This document shows, in pieces, positions 44,663 to 56,896 of a stretch of 64,000 bases of DNA. The stretch is taken from assembly GCA_954871525.1 (NCBI GenBank), contig OX940863.1, positions 22,084,001 through 22,148,000 of the forward strand. The letters are read 5' to 3'. Positions within the stretch are counted from its first letter, which is position 1, and each line of letters starts with the position of its first letter. Origin of the DNA: Parietaria judaica (Eukaryota > Streptophyta > Magnoliopsida > Rosales > Urticaceae). The notes under the pieces were generated by a model, which did no database searches, had not been told where the DNA came from, and was given only the letters and a program-made list of their open reading frames with translations. The translations under genes were made by a program, and so were the position numbers.

Positions 44663-46785
44663 ATGGAGGGTAAAGTTGGCAAGTGCACGAATCAACTTTC
44701 CGATCTACCGGTATTTATATTGCATCGGATTTTGAAATTTCTCCCCGCCAAAGATGCGATCAGAACTTCCGTGTTGTCTAAGCAATGGAATTCAATTCAG
44801 AAGTCCTTTCAAGTTCTTGAATATAAGCTCCCCGCGCGTATTATCGACATGCATATTGATTCGCCGGAGTTTAAGGAGGGGTATATAGAATTCTTGGATT
44901 CGGTAGATAGGTCTCTACGAAACTTTGTTCAGAGTAAGTTTTGTTTAGAGAGAGTAGGTTTCCGTGTGTTTTACATTGCTAAAGACTCGATTTCACTAGT
45001 CAATTCGTGGTTGCCGTTAGCTCTTCACTATGGTGTTTCCGACCTAACCTTCTTCTTTGGCGACGATAATATGGAATTTGAATTAGAGGAATATGAGTAC
45101 TACCCTTTTCCCGAAACAACATTCTCTATCAACTCAGAGCTACTTCGTGGTACATCCAAGTTCTTTTGCCTTCAAAAGTTAGAGCTAAATACGGTTTTCC
45201 TAAGTGATAGCATGTTCCGTGATATTATCCAAAATTGTCCTAACCTGAGCGATCTTAGTCTCCTGTATGTTTCTGGCTTCGAAACTCTTTCTATCTCTAA
45301 GCACGCCAAACTTGTGAGTCTTGCTATAATTGTTTCATGTTGTAGGAAAAAATTTGAATGCAATATTGTTGATGTCCTCTCTCTTAAGCGTTTTTCCCTT
45401 GAGTTTGAGCAAGTATATCATTCAAATAGAATGAGTTATTTCATCTCTTGCTCTAATCTGAGAGAACTAAAGCTACGTAGGAATTCCATCACTGATGCTT
45501 GGTTAAATCTGCACATATCTAGATTTCCGCTCCTCGAGGTTCTTGATATCAAAACATGCAATGAGCTGAAAGTCATAAAGATCTCTCTTCGTCGACTTAA
45601 GTATATCACAATAGATTCCTGCGAAAAACTCGAAGCTATTGAGATTGATGCTCCAATGCTATCCAAATTTGTTTTCGTACCAAAGGCTTATGGGGATTTA
45701 GCTGTATTGGTTTTACCAAATGTGATTCCGTGTTTCATGTCTCTAAATTTCCACAGATACTCTGATCGTGTTCAAATTAATAGTTCTTGGTTCTTTGAAA
45801 TCAGGGAATATCTTAACGTACCTTTTAAGGGTATAATTTTTTTCCTTTGGTAGTTATCCCGAATTTAGTATTTATCCTGAATAATTAAGTTTTGATCATG
45901 AGGATTTAAGAGAAGCTCTAATTCCCCCACTTGTCGAAGTGGACTGCTTAGACCTTTCAGATCTTTATGTCCAAAATTCATCCGATCGGAAGACTCTTCT
46001 TGACGGTTCACTTAGGAGCTGTCATCCAAATATGTTACGCCTGAAACTGACCACCACACATTTCCAGTATATGAAAATCTGGAAGAATATAGAGGTACGA
46101 TGAATCATGTTACATTTCCTTTTCCATAAAATTCTTATATGTTGTTGATTTTCAGGTTTAATATTCTCTGTGTAGCTTTTTTTTAGCTTATTATAAAACA
46201 AAATAAAAAGGGCTTTCGAATTTGGATTATTTGATAGACTCGTGACTTATTGTTGGAGGAAAGGCGGGAGAGTCATTTGGCTGCCAAGGGTTTTATTCTT
46301 TGTTTTGGTTTTTCTTGTTTAGCGTTGTTGGGAAAGCGTTCGATCTTGCATTGTATTAACTAATACGATGAATCATGTTTTTATTGTTGTTTCTTTGCAT
46401 CATAATTCATCAGATTGGTTAATTCCAGTGAAATTTCGTGTTTAGAACCTGTTTAGATCCTATCAATGGCGTTTGTTTGTTTTTGTAATATTTATTCTTC
46501 ATGTAAAAGTCATAATTATCCTATAGGAACACTAAGATTCCAACTGTTTGGGTGTGTTTGCAGGCTCTTTGCGAAATGTTGAATGAAAGTGAATGCCGGT
46601 TATGCTGCAATTTGCCCCGCTGCAAGTGTTGGCGCTATCGCCTGAAAGCTGTGAAGATAGAGACCAGCAAGGGAATTGAATTTCGCGACCTAAACGTATT
46701 CAGCGTCTTCGATCATTACTTATCAAATCCAGAAGACCACGAAGTCCACTTCATATTTGATTGGGATCATTCCGTCTTAGTTTAG
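44663..46785 (+). pseudogene. F-box/LRR gene H, frameshift and nonsense
   Basis: The start MEGKVGKCTNQ is at 44663. The F-box (NQLSDLPVFILHRILKFLP) and the LRR body are open for 396 residues. One extra T in a T-run at about 45836-45842 (GIIF then LW, stop) shifts the frame relative to gene I. Restoring the frame mentally, a further TAA near 45885 replaces the GAA of PEELSF. The sequence beyond (LTTTHFQYMK, donor GAG|GTACGA) and the last exon (46564-46785, ALCEMLNESECRLCC) are well preserved. The stop is lost by a small insertion, so the tail ends HSVLV. A 396-residue truncated protein is possible. Confidence 0.82.
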
Positions 46786-47025
46786 CTTTAAAGTTATTTT
46801 GTTTTTAGTTATATGTCTTTAACAAAAATATAACTTGACTGACTCATTATTATTATTTTAGACTTTTCTGTATTTGGTATATAGTTCACAGTTATATATA
46901 ATTATATATATATATATATTAATCTGTGTTTTTATATATTCCTTCCATCACCAAACTCAAAGCATATTTACTAGCAGTTGAAACGTGTTATCTTTATAAT
47001 TCATTACAACATGTCAAGAGTGAAT
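46786..47025. other. 3' flank of gene H
   Basis: AT-rich with a TA run near 46900-46918. No gene. Confidence 0.5.
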
Positions 47026-47027
47026 AA

Positions 47028-47505
47028 ATAAAATGGCTTTATAGCCATATAGCTAAATTAGAAAAATTATTTTGCAAAATAGCCAACTTTTTTATTAATA
47101 TTGCCAAATAGTCAATCAACCACATTAATAAATCACGAAAGACCGTATTACCTTTGTATTAACGTGTATTAACTATATTAACGTGTATTAACTAAGTTAA
47201 TTTGTTTAAAAATAAATTACATTTTTGTTAAAATTTTAATCACGATTTTTTATTTTTAAACAAATTAACTCAGTTAATACACGTTAATATAGATTTTCTG
47301 TAAACACAAGTAAATGTTCTTATTTTTAAGAAAAATTAACTTTGTTAATACACGTTAATATGTTAAAAGGGTATTATAGGTATAAAATATGTTATTAAAT
47401 AGCCACCTCATCAATTTGGCTATTTTGCAAAGAAAAATGAAAGGTTGACTATATGGCTAATCAAACGTTTCAATTTGGCTATTAAGAACCATTTTTTTCC
47501 CTTAT
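47028..47505. mobile_element. TIR element with 'gcaaaatagcca' ends
   Basis: Inverted ends are about 60 bp. The left has 'tagccatatagctaaatt' and 'ttttgcaaaatagcca'. The right has 'tggctattttgcaaag' and 'gactatatggctaatca'. The interior has direct and inverted 'taacgtgtattaac' words. No coding sequence. The ends recall the outer ends of the Pack-type insertion at 11165-12868. The target duplication is not resolved. Confidence 0.6.
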
Positions 47506-48409
47506 TAGAAGCTATCTCCACATTTTGCACTAACTTCGCGTCACTTCTATGCCTAATTAGTCTTTCCCTCCCAAAAATATATTATTGATAAAAATTTGGC
47601 GTAGTTGGTTAAGTTTTTCGATCAACCTGTTGTGAAATTTCACGTCTCAACGTATGATTTGTGTATGTTTTCTCACCTTTTGACATGGTTTCAAAGCATT
47701 TTCAATATCTTGTCATAACTAATCGGGACAAAAGTATTTAAACTTTGATCAAGGGTTTGAAGTTAAAAAAAAAGCTGCAAAATACTTGAGGTCAAATAAG
47801 AGAAGATGCTATATAGCTAGATGAGTACATAAATGTGTCTTTTAAGTAATATTTATAGAAATGTATGAAAAAGTTACCGACGTCAGTAAAAAAAAATAGA
47901 CGAAAGAAGATATATCCTACTTTTTATTGTCAGTGAATCCTTTTGCCGTTATTTTTTTTTTATTATAATTATTTAAGACCCTTACCGCCACAGTTGATCA
48001 AAGTGTGGGTAGTTCTCCTGTGATTACCTACTTTTTTTTTTACTATATATTAGTGGGTAAGAAGAAAAAGATAAAATTGATGTTAATAAGTGGGTATGAT
48101 TTAATAATATTTTGTTAAAAATTGACCAATATACATAAAAATAAAAATAAAACAGAATAATGGCTATCCTCATATTTATCGACATTGAATACTTTTACGG
48201 CTATTTTTTCACTTTAGGTTCATGTTGTCTTAATTGAACAAAATTTAAGTATTTTACCGTGATTATCTCTTTTTTCCTATTTGTTTAGTGGGAAAAGAAG
48301 AAAATGATAAAATTGGTGATAAAACTTGGTATTTTTGCCATATTTGTGCAATTAGTCAAATTTAATTAATTTCCTTATTAGAATTTAGAAGCTATCTCTT
48401 GACTCTTCA
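47506..48409. other. AT-rich spacer with an imperfect direct repeat
   Basis: Segments at about 47910-48085 and 48170-48345 share an ordered set of words ('ttgccgttatttttt' / 'tacggctattttttc', 'gtgattacc' / 'gtgattatc', 'agtgggtaagaagaaaaagataaaattg' / 'agtgggaaaagaagaaaatgataaaattg'). No gene seen. Confidence 0.5.
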
Positions 48410-48732
48410 TTTTTCTCCCAAATTTCTCGAATGGAAGCTTGAACCATTCCTGCGAAGTAAGCTCTTCATCTCTCTCCTTTCCTTCTTTCCCCTTCGTGTC
48501 GTCATAGTTTTTCTCCATTGAAGATCATGTCTTTTCAATGTATTTCTAGTGTTCTAAAGCTTTTCTATCGAATTTGAATCGAACTTATTAGGGTTCTTTA
48601 GGTATTTGCAAGTGTATATATGATCGATACAGAGCTCATTCAAATAAATTTAGATGATTTATGATTTATGATCTATTGATCTTGATATGGTGTTTATATT
48701 TTGTTCTGTTTTGTTGGCAGAGAGAGATTATC

Positions 48733-50938
48733 ATGGAGGATCATTTGTCCGATTTACCGATATCTATATTGCATCGGATTTTGAAATTTCTCCCTATCAA
48801 AGATGCGATCAGAACCTCCGTGTTGTCTAAGGAATGGAATTCCATTCGGAAGTCCTGCCCAATTCTCGAATTTAAGCTCCCCGCTCGTATTCTGGAGATG
48901 TCTTTTGATGCGCCGGAGTTTAAGGAGCGGAATGGAGAATTCTTAGATTTTGTGGATAGTTCTCTGCGAAACTTTGTTCAGAGTGAGCTTTGCTTAGAGA
49001 GGGTAGGTTTCCATGTGTGTTACGTTGATAAAGACTCGGTTTCACTTGTCAATTCATGGTTGCCATTAGCTCTTCACAACGGTGTTTCTGACCTAATTTT
49101 CTTCTTTGGTAATCCTGATCCGCTAGCAAACTTAGAGGTATATACAAACTTAGAGGTATATGACTACTACCCTTTCCCTGAAACAACATTCTCAGTCAAC
49201 TCGGAGCTACTCCGTGGTTCTTCCGAGTTTTTTTGCCTTCAAAAGTTAGAGCTAACTAAGGTTTTCCTAAGTGATAGCATGGTCTGTGATATTATCCAAA
49301 ACTGTCCTAACCTGAGCGATCTTAGTCTCTTGGATGTTTCTCTCTGCGAAACTTTTTGTATTTCTAAGCATGCCAACCTTGCGTGTCTTACCATAACGGT
49401 TTCATGTTGTAGCGAAGAGTTCAAATGCATTATTTTTGATGTTCTCTCTCTTCAGTGCTTTTCCCTTCGGCTTTATTATCAATGTGAGATGATTGATTTG
49501 ACCTCTTGCTCTAACCTGAGAGAACTAAAGCTATGGAATAATCCCATCTCCGATGCATCATTTAATATGCACATCTCTAGTTTTCTTCTCCTCGAGGTTC
49601 TTGATATTTCAACTTGCGATGAGCTAAAAATCATAAAGATCTCGCTGCACCGGCTTAAGTATCTTAGGATACATGACTGCATGCGTCTTTCATCTATTGA
49701 GATTGATGCTCCAATGCTATCCAAATTTGTTTCCGTACAACCTTATGGATTTTTAGCTGAATTGGTTTTACCAGATGTTAGTCCGGCTTCTATGCATCTA
49801 AGTTACAGCAGCTACACCGCAAATTTTCGACTCAGTAGTTCTTGGTTCTTCAGAATCAGGGAATATCTTACCGTACCTTTTAAGGGTATAATTTTTTCCT
49901 TTAATAGTATTAATGAGTTTGATCCCGAAGAATTAAGTTTTGATCATGACGATTTAAGAGAAGCTGTAACCCACCTGTTGAAGTGGATTGCTTAGACCTC
50001 TCAGATGTTCATGTCAAACATTCATACCATTTGGAGACTCTTCTTGACGGTTTACTTTGGAGTTGTCATCCAAAGACGGCATGTGTGAAAGTGAGCACCA
50101 CACCTTTCCGGTACAAGGAAAACTGGATAAAGATAGAGGTATGAAAATAAATTTCTTTTCTATAAAATTCTAATAAGCTTGTTGATTTCCAGGTTCAATT
50201 TTCTCTGTTAAGCTTGTTTTAGCTTTTTATTAAAAAAAAAAGGCTTTTGAGTTTGAAAAGTTTGATAGATCTGTGATCATTACCCTTTTGAGAAAAGGGG
50301 GAGACAGTCATTTGGTTTTGCTAGTTACTTTTTTTTTATATTTTAAATTAAGGGTCTCTTGGTTGATAACCTTTAAAAGGGTATTTTAGTCTTTTTTTAT
50401 CGTTAGGGTCATGTGGTATTCCATGGGTGCCTATCACTGTGGCTGACTGGCTGTCAAGGGTTTTATTATCTGCTTTGTTTTTTCTTGTTTAGCATCACGA
50501 TTCCTTTGGAGAGTGTTCGATGTTGCATCGATATGATGAATCCTTTTTCTTTATTATTTCTTTGCAGTGTGGATTCATCAGAATGGTCATTCCCCTTGGC
50601 CGAATTTCGTGTTGGAACATGTTTAGATCCTGTTAATGGAGTTTCGTTTTTATTTTTAATGTATGGATCGTAATTATCCATTAGGAACACCGATATTCCA
50701 ACTTTTTTGGGTGTGTTTGCAGGCCCTTTGCAAAATGTTGAGTGAAAGTGAATGCCGATTATGCTGCAATTTGCCACGCTGCAAGTGTTGGCGCTATCGC
50801 CTGAAAGCTGTGAAGATTGAGAGCAGCAAGGAAATTAAATTTCACGACTTAAACTTTCAAAGCGTCAAAGATCATTACTTGTCAAATCCAGAGGACGACG
50901 AAGTACGGTTCGTATTCAATTGGGATCATTCAGCTTAG
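48733..50938 (+). pseudogene. F-box/LRR gene I, C-terminal frameshift
   Basis: The start MEDHLSDLP is at 48733, right after a strong acceptor (TTGTTGGCAG at 48711-48720) of the 5' UTR intron. The F-box (HLSDLPISILHRILKFLP) and the LRR body are open for 420 residues. A net loss of 4 bp near 49962-49975 (EAVTHLLKW in place of EALIPPLVEVD) brings a stop at 49993-49995. Further on, LLDGLLWSCHPKT, the donor GAG|GTATGA and the last exon (50723-50938, ALCKMLSESECRLCC ... NWDHSA) are intact. It could encode a 420-residue truncated receptor with F-box and most LRRs, or be a recent pseudogene. Confidence 0.82.
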
Positions 50939-53120
50939 AAGAATCAGTCCGAATTTAGCTTTTAGTTATATATGACTTAAAAAAAAAAAAACTTGACTGT
51001 GACTTTTCATTATCATTTTAGAATTTACTGTAGTTTGTTATATTTTTTTTAATTTTTTATAATCCATATTATGTTTTTATATGTGCCTTCAATCACCAAA
51101 CTCAGTTCAAGAAATGTGAACCAGAAACCGGTTAAAAAACATCTACATGCCAAGACTGGATTTAAATGTGAACCTCAAGATGAGACACTATCATCTCAGA
51201 TTGAACTCAGCAAATTATGTCCAGTAACCAGAAACCGGTAATTCGCTGGAAACCCGCGGGTAAATAAATTAGACATAGTATCAACTATCAAGATTGCTCA
51301 TTTTGAATATATGTGTACATTTATAGTTAAAGGCCTCACGAAACTATGTCGTAGAAATTCAAAAATGGCCAAATTCATTTGCATAGAACTATTTCAATTT
51401 TTAATAATTATTTGTAATTTTGCTGTAACTTCCACAACATTGTTTATCAATTTGTGTTACAAATTTTTTATTTTTTTGAATTTCCACTGTTATGTTCCAA
51501 ATTCATTGATTTTCACCTTTTTTTTTTTTTTTATCACTCACATGCTCTCTTAATATTTTGAGAATTCGGTATAATTAACAATTCAGTAGTTCCTTTACAA
51601 CTCAAATGACAAGATTATTCTTATTCCAAGGAGCATAATCTAAAAACGACACGTTTTACATACAGAACATAAACAAGACTACAGATTTCAAGTTTACCGG
51701 TTCACGGTACCAATTTACATTTTTTAATAAAATAGTAACCCGTATTTAACAATGAGCACGGTTTTTACTTGTTCCAATACCGGTCTCTAAACATTTGCTT
51801 TTACCAAAATTCTTTTTCTCTTTTGCAAGAAAACGAGACTCGTTAAACCCTTTCAAGTCCTCAAATAGATACGGCTGGGGAAGGAAGAGTACATTCACAT
51901 CAAATTACCATTGGCAACAGCTAAACGAGCTTCCCGAACATTGGTCGGAATTCCCTAGTTCAACACTTGGCGGAACCGACTCCAACAATATTTCTTTTAG
52001 ACTTTATTGTAATTAGCAGGATCGTGCGTGATTTCATTATAACTTATTGGATTAAAGTAGAGAACCACGTACCAAAATTCTTATTCGCGGTCCCAACTTT
52101 ACCCATTGTTATGAGATGGAAGAGATTTAAATGCCGGAAACTATTATTTTTCAAGGGATAAAGTAGTAAAAATACTATTGAAGTTGTACTTTAATACTTA
52201 AACTCAAAATACCACGGTAAAAATACTTCACTTCGATTAAAATTGTAATTTAATGTCTAAACTCAAAAATTGACTGTCAACTAAAGTTGCACTATAACTT
52301 CTCGGCAAAGTACTTTTGCCATTAATTTTTGCGTTTAGATACTAATATGAGGCTTTAGTCGATTAATTTTTGTTTAGAATTTGATATTAAATTGCAATTT
52401 GTGTTCAGTCGAAATTAGGTATTTTGGCCGCTACTATTCCATTTTTCAATGATATAATAGCAAATTGTCCATAAATGTCTTATTGGGAGACGTGGAAAAA
52501 AGACATAAAAGAAAATAGAGAGAAAAATGTCGACATTTTAGAACCATGTTGATCCACTCTGACCGTACGGACGGTTTAATACGTTAGACGCGCCCAAACG
52601 TTCCAACTATGACTACACGATGTCCTCATCTTCTATCTACGCCTTCTTGTCCTTTAACACGCTTGTGAAATTACACTGTTGCCCCTGTATCTAAATTTTC
52701 AATTTGAATGTTAGGTTTTGCTAGTCATTTTTCACTAGAAAAAAAAAAAAAAAAACCATGATGACCTTGTTGCTCTTGACTCTTGAGGGATCGCATAAAG
52801 GGTATTGATTTATTTCTTACATGTATGTATATATATATTATATTGTGTTTAGTTTTGAAAATGTCATTTTTATTACAACAATGTAATAACTAGTTAGAAA
52901 AAGGAAAAAAAAAAACTTTTAGTGATAAAGCCATGCATCATATTCATAATTCATATACACATATTATGGATAGGATTATTTTGTTTGTATTTTTTTGCAT
53001 ATATAACTCAATGATTTATACTCACATGTTTTGCCATTTTTACAAGTAATTCATAAACCTAAACATTTGACTTGAAGTGATGATATGAAGAAAAGGACAG
53101 TTTAGTAATACCACATTATT
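50939..53120. other. AT-rich intergenic DNA
   Basis: No gene supported. At 52155-52445 the ends are inverted ('agtagtaaaaatactattgaagttg' against 'ggtattttggccgctactattcc'), suggesting a small TIR element of about 290 bp. Elsewhere there are scattered ACCGG/CCGGT words and A or T runs. Confidence 0.45.
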
Positions 53121-53124
53121 GGAC

Positions 53125-53132
53125 TATATAGA
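53125..53132 (+). promoter_or_regulatory. TATA-like box of the small gene
   Basis: 'ggactatatagagc' is about 155 bp upstream of the ATG at 53287, a plausible core promoter with a leader of about 120 bases. Confidence 0.35.
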
Positions 53133-53286
53133 GCTATGATTGATGCAACACACAAGCCTAAAATCATAAAGTCATCAGCGTTCCATATTTCAGCTAATTA
53201 GTTAGGCAAACATATTCATATGATCTTATGGTTTGGAAGTGAAACTTAATCATCGCAGAGATTCGAAGAAGAAGAAGAAGAAGAAG

Positions 53287-53508
53287 ATGTCTAGATCTAT
53301 GAAAGACGTTTTTTCGATGATGGTCTACGTCGTGCTGAGGAAGAACATCCAAATTCTCGGCGAATTCGCGGTGATTTTGGTCGACTTCGCGTCCGTCTTG
53401 ACCTCGACGGTCCAATTCTCCGGGGTTATTTTTCGGCCAACAACTAGGGTTCCGGCGAGCAGGTACCACTCTACGATGTCGTCCATGGTTGTTCGTCATG
53501 ATCGGTGA
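53287..53508 (+). CDS. Candidate small protein, 73 residues
   Basis: The frame starts MSRSMKDVFSMMVYVVLRKN and ends SSMVVRHDR. An upstream in-frame ATG at 53233 would add 18 residues, mostly a run of lysines from a GAA/AAG repeat, so 53287 is preferred. The middle (ILGEFAVILVDFASVLTS) is hydrophobic enough for a single membrane-associated helix, and the C-terminus is basic. The codon third positions are G/C rich, unlike the AT-rich surroundings, which supports coding. A TATA-like box lies upstream. I do not recognise the family. It may be a lineage-specific peptide gene. Confidence 0.5.
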   Translation: MSRSMKDVFSMMVYVVLRKNIQILGEFAVILVDFASVLTSTVQFSGVIFRPTTRVPASRYHSTMSSMVVRHDR

Positions 53509-54558
53509 TAATATATTGTATACAAATATATGTTATAATCATTATTACTGATTCATAATATGCTGTTTAGTTTTTTTTTATTTTTAGTACTGAAATAATA
53601 GTTCTTCCATAACTGAAATTCTTGATGATTTTGAGTGTAATAATATTAATATTGTTCTTAGATATATCATTTTTGTATCCATTTAAAAAAGAATATTGAA
53701 TTTCAATTTTTCCAATCTTGTTTCTTGAGATTGTGTTCTATAAGCTGTGATTATGCTTCAAATTTGTTTGGATCTGGATTTATAGTGATGAACCAAGAAT
53801 TAATAGAAGTGCAAACTTTGAATAATAAAACAAAATATAGTTATATGATTGTAGGGTTTGATTTACTGGAAATTGTAAATGGCGATAGAGTATTCCCGCG
53901 GTTGGAATTTGTTTTTTTTTTGTTTTTTTTTTTTTGCGTTCAAATGACGGTACACAATTTTTCCGTAGTTTAAAACGTGATCAAACCACGCTCTTTCACT
54001 TTCCATAGTGTAAACCCCGTGGTGTAATCCTAACAAGATGCGCAAACGGAAGCAAAATAGATCGAATGGCGCGCATGCGTACCCGGTACCTCTCTAGCTA
54101 TGGATTTTTTTCAGACAAGTTGAGTCTTCTATAATCTATATCTTTGAATTTTCTCTAGGAGTACCACAAAATATGGAGTATATATTTAATAAATAAATTA
54201 TATTTTACACTCTAATGTAATTAGTTTCCTGGTCATCTAGATTAATTGAGTTTTAATTTGTGCTTAATTTATAACAAGACAAAAATTAGGGTTTTCATAG
54301 ATCATTTTGTGTAGAGTTTATTACCTGTGGAGGGTACTTTGGGAAGATTATCTTTTAGCTAATCCAGTTAATCTAGAATTTTATCATATATTAGCAGAGA
54401 GTATTAATTATGCCATGCATGGACATAATTACAGTGGTCTCAAGCATACTGTTTAATTTGGACTCTATTATATATCCAAAACCGATAATTGAGATAAAAG
54501 TAGCCAAGTTGTAACCGCTGGAGAGGAAAGTACGCAAATTCTTGTTGTGGTCCGCAAA
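53509..54558. other. AT-rich intergenic DNA
   Basis: The 3' flank of the small gene. No gene, RNA or clear repeat is seen. Confidence 0.5.
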
Positions 54559-54756
54559 GAACCCAGACAGCTCTGTCCAATTGCCGTCTCTTCTGTTAAG
54601 GTTCTGCGACGTGTAAACATCTGCTTATTTTCCACTGTGGCTTGACATCTATATACGTGCGGTAGAAAAAAAAAGTGGAAAATAAGGAAGAGGTTGACAC
54701 GAGACGGAACCTTAATGAAATAGACGACAATTAGTTGACAAAACTATCTGGTTGCA
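54559..54756. repeat. Long imperfect hairpin (about 80 nt arms)
   Basis: The left arm 54559-54636 and right arm 54674-54756 are inverted copies. For example, attgccgtctcttctgttaa faces ttaatgaaatagacgacaat, and gcttattttccact faces agtggaaaataagg. Many differences are transitions, which in RNA would be G:U pairs. The loop is about 37 nt. It could be a MIRNA-like or siRNA-producing fold-back, or a very small MITE. Confidence 0.55.
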
Positions 54757-55125
54757 CACTTTTATTTCATTTAAGTACTTCGCCCCACACTAAACTTAAG
54801 TACTCTCGTCTTCGGTTGACTACATCTTAAGTACTCTTACCTCAATTATCCCCTATCCAAACTGGTAGGTTATTGTGGGGCTGCTTACACAGTCATATAT
54901 ATATATATATGTGTGTGTGAGTTTGTATACTGTATATTAGAAATTTAATACCTTAATAATTAGTTTTCAGTAGCAAATGTTTGAAGCTCTCAGTCAGTCA
55001 TTGTATCTACAAGTTTTTCAGTGTTTTGGACTAATGGCCCCTCAAAATGAAGTTTTTTGTGTGCATATAAATCAAGTGATCAATTTCACAATTACTCACT
55101 TTTAATCAATTTCGCACTCTCCATT
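54757..55125. other. AT-rich intergenic DNA
   Basis: It contains a (TA)n(TG)n run near 54896-54919. No gene seen. Confidence 0.5.
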
Positions 55126-56330
55126 TTACGGATATATCGTTTGCCGACGGGCATGCTGATGGATAAATCCGAAGAAAAAAATATATCGCTTGCTGATCGA
55201 AATATCGACGGATATTTCGGAAAATATTTTTAGTATTTCAATCATATTTCTATATAGTTTCTAAATTACCTATTTGATAAATATTAGACATTCATAAATC
55301 ATAATATTATAAAAACACATAATGTTACACAAACATAGAATATAACATAATGTCAAGTGTCAACGTAACATAGAATAATAAAATAGGCATCATAATAAAG
55401 TCATAAAGTACGAAGTACGAACATAACTACAAACATAAAGTACGAACTGCAAATACGAATATAATAGTCTGAAACCGTAACAAATAATAATCAAAAGAAG
55501 CTGGACGAACGTGGTATAGTATTGATACCACAAGGTCACAGAAGCGTCGTTAGTCAGGTACGTCTGTACGTGCATCTCGTAATTATACTGGTTCAAAATG
55601 ATCTATTTTGTAATTTAAAAGTTTTAATTATATTTATTTAATAATTTTATTATTATAAAATTATAAACTTCTAATATTAATATATGTATAAATATATTTT
55701 GGGCTAGTTTTTGTGGTTAAAAACTTAATATTATCTTTGATCAAATTAATGTAAAGGACTCATTTGAAAAATAAAATTGTTAACTTAAATATTAATTTAA
55801 AATGTATGGGATACGTTTAAGGGTTTTGTTATATTGATTGATTAGCATTGGACGTGGGTCCCACAATGAAGGTTTTATACTTATTAGAATTTAAAAATTG
55901 AAACAACAAAATCGTGGCACCCATAACTTTATTCTTATTTTATTATTTTCTCTTTCCTCGGGTTCATCATCTTCTTCATTATATTTTTGGCTGAGCTGTG
56001 CAAAAATGGAGGAACTTGGATCCAAGCGAAAATCGAGCCTCTTTTTCCCCTTTTCGTTCTTTAAAGTTTAGGGGAAAGACGAGTTAGGGTTCGAAGTGTG
56101 GGCTTTTCAGTGGTGATATTTTTTATTTTATTTTTTTGCGAAATTCGACCCTTATATCGTCGTTTTTGTGCTAAACGACACGAACGAAAGATGAAGGGCA
56201 TACCAACGACATATCTTGATATAGCGGAAAACGACAGCGAAATTCCAGGAATATCATATCGCATTTCTTATTTTTTGGGCACGTGGTAGATATATCGACG
56301 ACATATCCCGATATTTAAAACCATGCGTAT
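55126..56330. mobile_element. Possible TIR element with 'gatatatcg' subterminal words
   Basis: The left part has 'gatatatcgtttgccgacgg' and 'cgacggatatttcgg'. The right part has 'gatatatcgacgacatatcccgatattt' in the opposite sense, around 1.2 kb of AT-rich DNA. Short open frames are present but I recognise no protein. The boundaries are approximate and no target duplication was found. Confidence 0.35.
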
Positions 56331-56865
56331 AACTGAACAAATCGATACTATATATCCCGACTTGAATCATTCAAATCTCTATTTTAATATTTCAGCATAG
56401 CAAAAAAATGTAATTAAATGTCTTGAAATTTTATCACAAAATTCCAGTAATTTCAAATTTGATGCTAGATTAGATAGATACCACTAATATTTGACATGTA
56501 TACTTGCTTTAGTTTTGGTGTCTTTATAGTTTGATGTCGTTATTGAAAACCAGACATTTTATTTTCGTCAAACCTCGTGTATTTTGTTGTTGCTACGGTA
56601 TTCTTTCGCTAAAAATAAGGATAACTTCAATAATAAAATCTGATAATGGAACGGACATGGACGTCAATAGAGTAACTCAGTTCTTTCGTTGAGCCCTTAG
56701 CACGAAGCTAGGGCAGCGATGCGAACGTTTGTGAGTACTGCACTAATAAACAAGTCAGATAGTAGTTGTTACGAAGACGGTCAATTGTGCAAGAGCGAGC
56801 TCTCGCCTTGGGAATCGTCCAAAAACGTCTTCCTTGTCCGTTTTTTGCTTAATCGGAGTTTTTCA

Positions 56866-56896
<31 letters not shown>

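Noticed and set aside
1464..50938. S-locus F-box (self-incompatibility) cluster
   Set aside because: SLF proteins carry an FBA-type C-terminus and lie near an S-RNase. These proteins have LRRs and a Cys-rich tail, and no T2 RNase motif is visible in the window.
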